A stretch of 5,138 bases of DNA. Origin: an uncultured Lachnospiraceae bacterium. Lineage in GTDB: Bacteria; Bacillota_A; Clostridia; Lachnospirales; Lachnospiraceae. The position numbers were made by a program, and so were the translations under genes. This document shows, piece after piece, positions 1 to 5,138 of this stretch. The stretch lies in assembly GCA_900555005.1 (NCBI GenBank), contig USJM01000142.1, positions 1 to 5,138 of the forward strand, given 5' to 3'. The notes under the pieces are model-generated. The model worked only from the letters and a program-made list of their open reading frames with translations, made no database searches and was not told the origin of the DNA. Numbering within the stretch: position 1 is the first letter of the stretch; every line of letters starts with the position of its first letter.

Positions 1-592
1 ATAGCCCCTGCTCGTCGTTCCCGGTCTCATCGACAAAGCCCTCATGGAAGGGCTGCGTCTCCACCGTATAGCCATATTCCTTCATCTTGCCTGCGATGTA
101 ATCTGCCGCGCGAAGCTCATCGTCCGACCCGGTCATACTGTCATAGGCAGACAGCGCCTGCAGCACCTGCCGGACGCTCTCCGGATCCGCCATCCCCGGG
201 ATCTCCGGCTCCGGCGCAGCGGTCTCGGACTGCGTGCCGTCCCCGCCGGCACTGCTTCCGGTTTCACCCTCCGCAATTCTGCGCAGCGCATCCTGATCCC
301 CGCTATCCATCGCTTTCTGCAGTTCTTCCATCGATATACCGGAATCGTTCTGAACAGCATGACCGGCGTCCTCGATCAGACCGCTTCCGGAAGAATCAAC
401 CCCATCCTGGGCAATCTGCGCATCAGTTGAACCGGTCTGCTCCTGGCTCAGCTGAGATGCCGAAAGCTCGCCCGCCCAGAGAAGATCGCCTGAAAAGAGA
501 GATGCTGCACTGGTCCCGATCAGCACAACTGACAATGCCGCAGCCGCTATGCGGTGTGTTTTCCAGATTCCTTTGTTTCTATATGGATTCAT
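1..592 (-). CDS. Secreted M28-family (aminopeptidase-like) metallopeptidase, N-terminal part, cut by the window edge
   Basis: An open frame starts at ATG 592 and runs without a stop to the left edge, giving 197 residues. Residues 1-45 look like a signal peptide: a basic start (MNPYRNKGIWKTHR), then a hydrophobic stretch (IAAAALSVVLIGTSAASLF), with cleavage somewhere near residues 30-46. Residues about 46-135 form a low-complexity linker rich in Ser, Gly, Gln, Asp and Glu, typical of exported proteins of Clostridia. From about residue 143 the sequence SAYDSMTGSDDELRAADYIA and the following KMKEYGYTVETQPF resemble the N-terminus of M28 zinc peptidases, which begin with a Gly-Ser segment, an Ala-rich helix and a GY-V strand. 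The zinc-binding and catalytic residues would lie beyond the edge, so the family call rests on this N-terminal pattern only. The start is supported by the signal peptide, but the ribosome site is weak (GAAAG, about 9 nt upstream). The gene is divergent from ilvE with no evident functional link. Secretion is well supported; peptidase identity is moderate. Confidence 0.62.
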   Translation of the reverse strand, partial: MNPYRNKGIWKTHRIAAAALSVVLIGTSAASLFSGDLLWAGELSASQLSQEQTGSTDAQIAQDGVDSSGSGLIEDAGHAVQNDSGISMEELQKAMDSGDQDALRRIAEGETGSSAGGDGTQSETAAPEPEIPGMADPESVRQVLQALSAYDSMTGSDDELRAADYIAGKMKEYGYTVETQPFHEGFVDETGNDEQGL

Positions 593-647
593 TTTTATAC
601 ACTTTCTACACGATTTCCGCTGTTCATCAAAGTTGTCAGTCATCATC

Positions 648-676
648 ATTATATTGATTGGCCCCCCGAAAATCAA
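648..676 (-). promoter_or_regulatory. Sigma-A-type promoter for the secreted peptidase gene
   Basis: On the minus strand, TTGATT (676-671) is followed after exactly 17 bp by a perfect TATAAT (653-648). Transcription would begin near 641, giving a 5' leader of about 48 nt before the ATG at 592. The match to the vegetative consensus (4/6 and 6/6 with optimal spacing) and its position make this the best promoter for the leftward gene. No operator is evident, although a GC-rich inverted repeat sits just upstream at 689-708. Confidence 0.68.
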
Positions 677-688
677 ATCTGACCAGCC

Positions 689-708
689 GGCCCGCCAGTC
701 TTCGGGCC
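689..708. repeat. GC-rich inverted repeat in the divergent intergenic region
   Basis: GGCCCG (689-694) and CGGGCC (703-708) form a perfect 6-bp inverted repeat around an 8-base spacer. It is not followed by a T-run on either strand, so it is not an intrinsic terminator. It lies about 12 bp upstream of the -35 box of the leftward promoter, where a regulator could bind, but with this base composition it may be chance. Confidence 0.3.
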
Positions 709-836
709 TCTTCGGATCAGCACCCTCCCATGCGGTAACTTCTGCAGGAAGCTCTGTATGTTGCCGTATTATATTCGGAGAATTCAGGAACTTTCGTAAA
801 TAATAGATGTTTTCTCAAAATATGAGGCATGATTGT

Positions 837-865
837 TTGACTCCTGAAATCGCTGGTGGTACACT
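837..865 (+). promoter_or_regulatory. Promoter for ilvE with extended -10
   Basis: TTGACT (837-842) is followed after 17 bp by TACACT (860-865). A TG dinucleotide at 857-858 gives the extended -10 form TGGTACACT. This is a 5/6 match at -35 and 4/6 at -10, with the TG compensating. Transcription would start near 871-872, producing a leader of about 146 nt before the ilvE start at 1018. It is the best plus-strand promoter seen between 700 and 1017. Confidence 0.55.
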
Positions 866-870
866 CTTCC

Positions 871-1005
871 CTGATACAGGCACGCATAGCATGCCGGTCT
901 CCGTCCAGTTTCCGGCCGCTGCTGCCAGCGCTGCTGATACAGGCGCGCAAGGTACGAATATGTGTGCATGGGATGCCGTGTCAGAAGGCTCTGATTCAGG
1001 AAAGT
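871..1005 (+). promoter_or_regulatory. Structured 5' leader of ilvE with repeated motif
   Basis: This is the predicted untranslated leader between the ilvE promoter and its ribosome site. It contains two 16-base near-identical copies, CTGATACAGGCACGCA (871-886) and CTGATACAGGCGCGCA (934-949), plus a partial third copy CTGATTCAGG (991-1000). The second copy can pair with a downstream arm: 934-944 with 975-984 (10 pairs, one bulged A, one G-U), then 945-949 with 963-967. The first copy could pair with the same arm almost as well, or fold locally (879-882 with 892-895, and 884-885 with 889-890). This permits mutually exclusive folds. It matches no riboswitch or T-box that I recognise, there is no U-tract terminator, and no obvious branched-chain-rich leader peptide. 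A regulatory role is inference only. Confidence 0.35.
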
Positions 1006-1011
1006 GAGGGG
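1006..1011 (+). promoter_or_regulatory. Ribosome binding site of ilvE
   Basis: GAGGGG lies 6 nt before ATG 1018 within a purine-rich run. It decides the start: the same frame stays open upstream to a GTG at 856, but that extension has no good ribosome site and would begin in the promoter, upstream of the predicted transcription start. Confidence 0.7.
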
Positions 1012-1017
1012 TTGCAA

Positions 1018-2054
1018 ATGGTTGCAAAGAAAGACATCGACTGGGGCTCTCTCGGCTTCGGTTACATCAAAACCGACAAGAGGTTCGTTTCCAATTATAA
1101 GAACGGCGCGTGGGATGAGGGTGTTCTCACGGATGACGCCAATGTCGTCATGAACGAATGCGCCGGCGTCCTTCAGTATTCACAGTCCTGCTTTGAGGGA
1201 TTGAAGGCATACACGACGGAGGATGGAAAGATTGTCTGCTTCCGCCCCGATCAGAACGCTCTCCGTATGAAGAGCTCCTGCGAGCGTCTCGAGATGCCGG
1301 TCTTCCCGGTTGACAGATGGGTGAAGGCGGTCGTCGATACGGTTCGCGCAGATGAAGCCTGGGTTCCGCCATATGGCAGCGGCGCAACGCTCTACATCCG
1401 CCCCTATATGTTCGGCTCAAACCCGGTCATCGGAGTCAAACCGGCCGACGAGTATCAGTTCCGTATCTTCACCACGCCGGTCGGCCCGTACTTCAAGGGA
1501 GGCGCGAAGCCGATTGTCATCCGCATATCTGACTTCGACCGCGCAGCGCCTCATGGAACCGGCATGTCAAGGCAGGCCTGAACTATGCGATGAGCCTTCA
1601 TGCGATCATGGATGCGCATCGGAATGGTTTCAACGAAAACCTCTACCTTGATCCGGCAACCCGCACGAAGATTGAGGAGACCGGCGGCGCCAATGTCATA
1701 TTTGTCACGCCTGACAAGACGCTGGTTGTCCCGAAGTCTCCAAGCATTCTTCCGTCCATCACCAGAAGAAGCATCGTCTACATCGCTCAGAACATCCTCG
1801 GCATGAAGGTCGACGAGCGTGAGGTGCTGTTTGACGAGGTCAAGAAGGGTGCTTTTGCAGAATGCGGCCTCTGCGGAACCGCTGCCGTCATATCCCCTGT
1901 CGGAAAGATCTTCGACCATGGCACCGAGTACGCATTCCCGTCCGGCATGGAGGAGATGGGTCCTGTTCTGAAGAAGCTGTATGATACGCTGACCGGGATC
2001 CAGATGGGGCGTCTCGAGGCTCCGGAGGGCTGGATTCAGGTCATCGACGGCTGA
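1018..2054 (+). CDS. ilvE: Branched-chain-amino-acid aminotransferase (EC 2.6.1.42), frameshifted
   Basis: This is a fold-type IV, PLP-dependent cytosolic enzyme that transfers the amino group between Leu, Ile or Val and 2-oxoglutarate. The first part (1018-1563) carries SQSCFEGLKAY, TLYIRPYMFGSNPVIG and DFDRAAPHGTG. The second part, in another frame (from 1563 to the TGA at 2052-2054), carries MSLHAIMDAHRNGF, EETGGANVIFV, SILPSITRRSIVYIA and FAECGLCGTAAVISPVGKI. Restoring one base (probably C) after 1563 joins them as GTG-HVKAG-LNYAMSLH with no other change, giving 345 residues, the usual length of the large BCAT group. The PLP-binding lysine should be the AAG at 1569-1571 (residue 185 after repair). 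As written, the first frame reads GTGMSRQA and stops at 1581, so it lacks the lysine and the whole C-terminal half. The site has no slippery heptamer, so programmed shifting is unlikely. The start is set by GAGGGG 6 nt upstream. Identity is near certain; whether the break is real or a sequence error is open. Confidence 0.93.
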
Positions 2055-2079
2055 AATCCAATCCGACTTTGTAAGACGT

Positions 2080-2120
2080 AAAAACAGCCCCGGAGGCCAC
2101 GGCCTCCGGGGCTGTTTTTT
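2080..2120. terminator. Bidirectional intrinsic terminator between ilvE and lysC
   Basis: A perfect inverted repeat has arms at 2080-2098 and 2101-2119. The GC-rich core of 13 bp (CAGCCCCGGAGGC with its complement) closes a CACG loop. It is flanked by five A's on the left and six T's on the right, so it makes a U-tract on both strands. It starts 25 nt after the ilvE stop and lies 18 nt beyond the lysC stop, so it ends both convergent transcription units. Confidence 0.95.
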
Positions 2121-2138
2121 CAATGTTTCATGTATGCC

Positions 2139-3474
2139 TTATCTGGAAGCCTGTCTTTTCTCTTTTCCGACAAACTCCTCATAAATTGCCTGAATCGTCG
2201 TCTCAAAGTCCTCATCCCGGACGCCGACGATGATATTAAGCTCGCTTGACCCCTGATCAATCATCTTGATGTTCACACCGGCCCCTGCGAGCGCATTGAA
2301 CAGCCGCCCGGCGGTTCCGGTTGAATTGACCATCCCGCGCCCGACGATGCCACAAGTGCCAGATCCGACTCCAGATAGATCCGGTCCGGATTCACCGCGC
2401 GATGAAGTCCTGCCAGCACGTCCTGCTCCTTGTCCGCGAACTCACTCTGATGGACGATGACGGAGAAGGTATCGATCCCCGAAGGCGTATGTTCAAATGA
2501 AATTCCATTTTCCTCAAAGACCTGCAGGACCTTGCGCCCGAAACCGATCTCGGCATTCATCATCGCCTTGTCAATATTGACGCTGCAGAAGCCTTTCCTG
2601 CCGGCAACGCCTGTGATGACATGCGCCGGACTCTTGACCGTCGACTCAACAATCAGCGTGCCCTCGTCCTTCGGCCGGTTTGTATTCCGGATGTTGATCG
2701 GGATTCCCTCTGCCCGCACCGGGAAGATCGCATCCTCATGCAGCACGGAGGCGCCCATGTAAGAAAGCTCTCTCAGTTCCCTGTAGGTGATCGTCTGGAT
2801 GGTCTCCGGATTCTCCACGATGTGAGGGTCCGCAACCAGGCAGCCCGAAACATCTGTCCAGTTCTCATAGACATTCGCATGAACCGCACGGGAGACAATG
2901 GAACCCGTGATGTCGGAGCCGCCTCTTGAGAAGGTCTTGATGCTTCCATCCGGCATGGAACCGTAGAAGCCCGGAATGACCGCATACTCGACATTCTTCA
3001 GGCGTTCTCTGCAGACCTCATTCGTCCGTTCCTCGTCAAAGTTTCCATGTGTATCAAACAGGATCACTTCAGCCGCATCGATGAAGCGGAAGCCGAGATA
3101 GGCGGCAAGCAGCTTGCCGTTCAGATACTCTCCGCGGGAAGCCGCATAGTCACGTCCTGCCTGCCGTTTGAAATAATCTCCGATCAGCGCAAACTCCGCG
3201 TCGAGATCCACCTTCTTGACGTGCAGACCGTCAGCAATCTCCTGGTACCTGCCCCTGATCTCGTCCAGTCTCCCATCGATATCCTCTCCGGCAGCCGCTG
3301 CGTCATAGCACTTGTAGAGCAGATCTGTGACCTTTGTGTCATCCGAGAAACGTCTGCCCGGTGCGGAAGGAATGATATACCTTCTGAACCTGTCAGCCTC
3401 ACGATCTCTCCGACCTTCGCCATCTGCCCGGAACTTGCGAGCGAACTTCCGCCGAACTTTGCAACCTTCAGCAT
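2139..3474 (-). CDS. lysC: Aspartate kinase (EC 2.7.2.4), doubly frameshifted
   Basis: Aspartokinase phosphorylates L-aspartate with ATP, the first step towards lysine, threonine and methionine. The N-terminus MLKVAKFGGSSLASS holds the KFGGSS nucleotide-binding motif. The middle contains FYGSMPDGSIKTFSRGGSD, ITGSIVSRA, TDVSGCLVADPH and TYRELRELSYMGASVLHEDA, the aspartate/ATP kinase core. Two ACT domains follow (about residues 285-350 and 370-435), including VNSTGTAGRLFNALAGAGVN and IKMIDQGSSELNIIVGV, which normally confer feedback inhibition by lysine or threonine. The frame breaks twice, each time by one missing base. Near 3400, EIV must continue as EADRFRRYIIPSAPGRRFSDD. Near 2348, SDLALVA must continue as (I/V)VGRGMVNSTG. 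The repaired protein is 445 residues, normal for the clostridial type. AGGGG about 12 nt upstream, in an AGGGGAAAG run, supports the start. It is last in dapA-dapB-lysC, 113 nt after dapB. Identity is very strong. Confidence 0.93.
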
Positions 3475-3479
3475 AAACT

Positions 3480-3488
3480 CTTTCCCCT
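3480..3488 (-). promoter_or_regulatory. Ribosome binding site of lysC
   Basis: Read on the minus strand, AGGGGAAAG ends 5 nt before the lysC ATG (3474-3472). The purine run and spacing support this start, and the protein immediately begins with the kinase motif. Confidence 0.6.
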
Positions 3489-3587
3489 GTTTTCTGCTAC
3501 CCCTGTCTATATGTAAACGTTACCCGATCACGTCAGACGCTGCAACCTGGCGGAAAATGGCGCCGCTGCAGCCAGCCTTGCCGACAC

Positions 3588-4354
3588 TTACCCTATTACG
3601 TCCGCCATGCTGTAGAAGCCGGCCGGCTTTCCTGCCAGGTACTTCGCTGCCGCCAGGGCGCCCTTCCCGAATATGCTTCTCGAGTAAGCTGTGTGGTTGA
3701 ATTCGATCACCTCATCCTGCCCGGCGAAGATCACCTTGTGGATCCCCGGAATGGTACCGCCCCGGACGGAAGAGATGCCGATCTCCTTCGGATCTCTCTT
3801 CTCACGCCGGTCCGACCGGTCATAGGTATATGTATAGGCATCATCCAGTCCGTCGTTGATGCTGTCCGCCAAAGCCAGCGCGGTTCCGGACGGCGCATCC
3901 TTTTTCTGGTTGTGATGAGCCTCAACAATCTCGATATCGAAGCCCGCCGGCGCCAGCGTCTTTGCGGCTTCCTTCACAATCTTCAGAAGGAGATTGATGC
4001 CGACAGACATGTTGGCGGAACGAAGAACGGCTGTCTTTCTGCTGTCTTCCTTCAGTCTTTCGATCTGTTCATCGGAAAGTCCTGTCGTGCATACCACGAC
4101 CGGCGTCTTTGTCTTTACCGCATAGTCCATCAGCCCGTCAAACGCCTTCGGTGAACTGAAATCGATGATTGCATCGGCATGCTCCTGCAGGTTATCCTCA
4201 AGCTCCGCGAAGCTCTTATAAACCGGGAAACTGCCGCTGCCCTTTCCGGCAATATCAACACCGGCTGCGATCTCCACATCCGCATCCGCCCTGCAAGGTC
4301 TGCGATCACATGTCCCATGCGGCCATCCGCGCCGCTCAGTACTACCCTCACCAT
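3588..4354 (-). CDS. dapB: 4-hydroxy-tetrahydrodipicolinate reductase (EC 1.17.1.8), frameshifted
   Basis: DapB reduces the DapA product with NAD(P)H to tetrahydrodipicolinate on the way to diaminopimelate and lysine. The N-terminus MVRVVLSGADGRMGH carries the G-x-x-G-x-x-G dinucleotide-binding loop. Further on come AIIDFSSPKA, PVVVCTTGLSDEQI and SANMSVGINLL. The signature EAHHNQKKDAPSGTALALAD contains the catalytic His pair (about residues 147-148 after repair), the lysine, and the substrate-binding PSGTA loop. The C-terminal part has SVRGGTIPGIHKVIFAGQDE and FNHTAYSRSIF. One base is missing in a short G run (4289-4291 as C on the plus strand): DLAG must continue into ADADVEIAAGVDIAG. Repair gives 255 residues, normal for the family. 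As written, the first frame runs on as RMRMWRSQ and loses the enzyme. GGTGA, 7 nt upstream, supports ATG 4354. It sits 100 nt after dapA and 113 nt before lysC on the same strand. Identity is very strong. Confidence 0.94.
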
Positions 4355-4361
4355 TTCTCTG

Positions 4362-4366
4362 TCACC
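4362..4366 (-). promoter_or_regulatory. Ribosome binding site of dapB
   Basis: GGTGA on the minus strand, a match to part of the anti-Shine-Dalgarno complement, lies 7 nt before ATG 4354. The site is short, but the protein starts directly with the expected beta strand and glycine-rich loop. Confidence 0.5.
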
Positions 4367-4454
4367 ACTTGTCTTTCTCTGCCTGCCGAGTGTTCTTCGT
4401 CTGCATGCCTTTCGGCCATCTCAATCGGCGCGCCCTGTCGTCTGCCTTCGTTTC

Positions 4455-5138
4455 TTACAGAATCCCGTATGCCTGCATGGACTTCTTCAGGCGCTCCACG
4501 TTCTTCTCCTCCATCTCACACATCGGAGAACGAAGCGGTCCGACCTTTTTGCCCATCAGATTCAATGCCGTCTTGACCGGAATCGGATTCACCTCACAGA
4601 ACAGCGAATCGATCAGATCGACCGCTTCCAGCTGAAGCTGTGCCGCTTTTTTCACGTCTCCGTCAAACCAGCTCTGGCAGATCGCGTGTGCCTTCGCGGG
4701 AGCCACATTCGAAAGAACGGAGATGACGCCCAGTCCTCCCAGAGACAGAATCGGTACGATCTGGTCATCGTTCCCGGAATAGATATCCAGATCTTCTCCT
4801 GCCAGCGACTTTGTCTTCGCGATCTGGCTCAGATTCCCGGATGCCGCCTTCAGAGCGCGGACATTCTTCGTGTGTTTTGCAAGGTAAGCCGCCGTCTCGG
4901 GCTGAATGTTGCAGCCTGTCCGGCTTGGCACGTTGTACATGATGATCGGCGTGTGCACTGCCTCTGAGATCGCGGTGTAGTACCCGATCAGTCCCTTCTG
5001 AGTCGCCTTGTTATAGTAGGGCGTCACGCAGAGAAGCCCGTCGACCCCGTACTCTTCCGCCTTCTTCGACATCGCGATGGCATCACGGGTACAGTTGGAC
5101 CCGGTACCCGCAATGACCGGCACCCTGTGTCCGACATA
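4455..5138 (-). CDS. dapA: 4-hydroxy-tetrahydrodipicolinate synthase (EC 4.3.3.7), N-terminus beyond the window
   Basis: DapA condenses pyruvate with aspartate semialdehyde, the committed step to diaminopimelate and lysine, using a Schiff-base lysine in a TIM barrel. The window holds the last 227 residues, starting YVGHRVPVIAGTGSNCTRDA, plus the TAA at 4457-4455; about 65-70 N-terminal residues are missing. Visible family features are VIAGTGSN, VDGLLCVTPYYNK, and MYNVPSRTG with the catalytic Tyr (fragment residue 68) and the carboxylate-binding Arg (73). The Schiff-base Lys is in ALKAASGNL (fragment residue 97, codon 4850-4848). IYSGNDDQIVPILSLGGLGVISV and EVNPIPVKTALNLMG follow. Unlike its three neighbours it shows no frame break in the visible part. 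The GTG at 5123 is an internal valine, not the start. It is upstream of dapB and lysC on the same strand, suggesting a lysine operon. Its promoter and any lysine riboswitch would be outside the window. Confidence 0.95.
   Translation of the reverse strand, partial: YVGHRVPVIAGTGSNCTRDAIAMSKKAEEYGVDGLLCVTPYYNKATQKGLIGYYTAISEAVHTPIIMYNVPSRTGCNIQPETAAYLAKHTKNVRALKAASGNLSQIAKTKSLAGEDLDIYSGNDDQIVPILSLGGLGVISVLSNVAPAKAHAICQSWFDGDVKKAAQLQLEAVDLIDSLFCEVNPIPVKTALNLMGKKVGPLRSPMCEMEEKNVERLKKSMQAYGIL

Noticed and set aside
689..708. Intrinsic terminator in the divergent intergenic region
   Set aside because: The stem is only 6 bp and has no T-run on either strand; it also sits between two divergent promoters where nothing needs to be ended.
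851..864. T-box-like sequence (CTGGTGGTAC) upstream of ilvE
   Set aside because: It only partly matches the AGGGTGGNACCGCG core, overlaps the predicted extended -10 box, and has no following terminator or upstream specifier stem.
856..1017. N-terminal extension of ilvE from the in-frame GTG at 856
   Set aside because: The family begins close to MVAKKDIDWGSLGF, a good ribosome site precedes ATG 1018, and the extension would start inside the promoter with no ribosome site.
1558..1572. Programmed ribosomal frameshift in ilvE
   Set aside because: There is no X-XXY-YYZ slippery heptamer or obvious stimulatory stem, and similar one-base losses occur in lysC and dapB.
1551..2123. 190-codon minus-strand open frame
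   Set aside because: It is antisense to the conserved C-terminal half of ilvE and begins inside the terminator hairpin.
3489..3587. Internal promoter or lysine riboswitch in front of lysC
   Set aside because: The gap is too short for an L-box, which is about 170 nt. The best -35/-10 pairs have poor matches or spacing (for example TTGCAG-17-TAACGT).
3047..3700. 217-codon plus-strand open frame
   Set aside because: It is antisense to lysC and the end of dapB, with no ribosome site and no recognisable domain.
4179..4967. 262-codon plus-strand open frame
   Set aside because: It lies antisense across dapA and dapB, whose conserved motifs fix the minus strand as coding. Its product is Arg/Leu/Cys/His-rich, as expected of a shadow frame.

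Overview
The window looks like chromosomal DNA from a moderately GC-rich member of the Bacillota, probably a Lachnospiraceae-like Clostridia. The basis is the style of the proteins: a KFGGSS-type aspartokinase with two C-terminal ACT domains, a large 'eukaryotic-like' branched-chain aminotransferase, and a secreted peptidase with a long acidic linker. The taxonomic call is an inference from protein style; no ribosomal or other marker gene is present. The gene content is ordinary amino-acid biosynthesis. I found no mobile element, CRISPR array, RNA gene of a known family or defence system, and no convincing novel system.

Layout. Bases 1-592 (minus strand) hold the first 197 residues of a secreted protein that runs off the left edge. 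It has a signal peptide, an acidic linker and the start of what looks like an M28-family metallopeptidase domain. A divergent intergenic region (593-1017) carries a good promoter for each direction. It also carries a roughly 146-nt leader, with a repeated motif, in front of the plus-strand gene ilvE (1018-2054, branched-chain aminotransferase). A very strong bidirectional terminator (2080-2120) closes ilvE and also the convergent minus-strand cluster. That cluster reads, in transcription order, dapA (5138-4455, N-terminus off the right edge), dapB (4354-3588) and lysC (3474-2139).

How the genes work together. LysC phosphorylates aspartate, the first step of the aspartate family pathway. DapA condenses aspartate semialdehyde with pyruvate, and DapB reduces the product towards diaminopimelate and lysine. 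The missing step between them, aspartate semialdehyde dehydrogenase (asd), is not in the window and may lie to the right or elsewhere. IlvE makes or degrades leucine, isoleucine and valine, and is transcribed separately.

The most striking anomaly concerns reading frames. Three of the four biosynthetic genes are broken by single-base losses: ilvE once near 1563, lysC twice near 3400 and 2348, and dapB once near 4290. Both sides of every break align to one continuous, well-conserved protein. Four isolated one-base deletions in otherwise pristine housekeeping genes within 2.8 kb are best explained by indel errors in the sequence or assembly, not by real gene decay, though the sequence alone cannot prove this.
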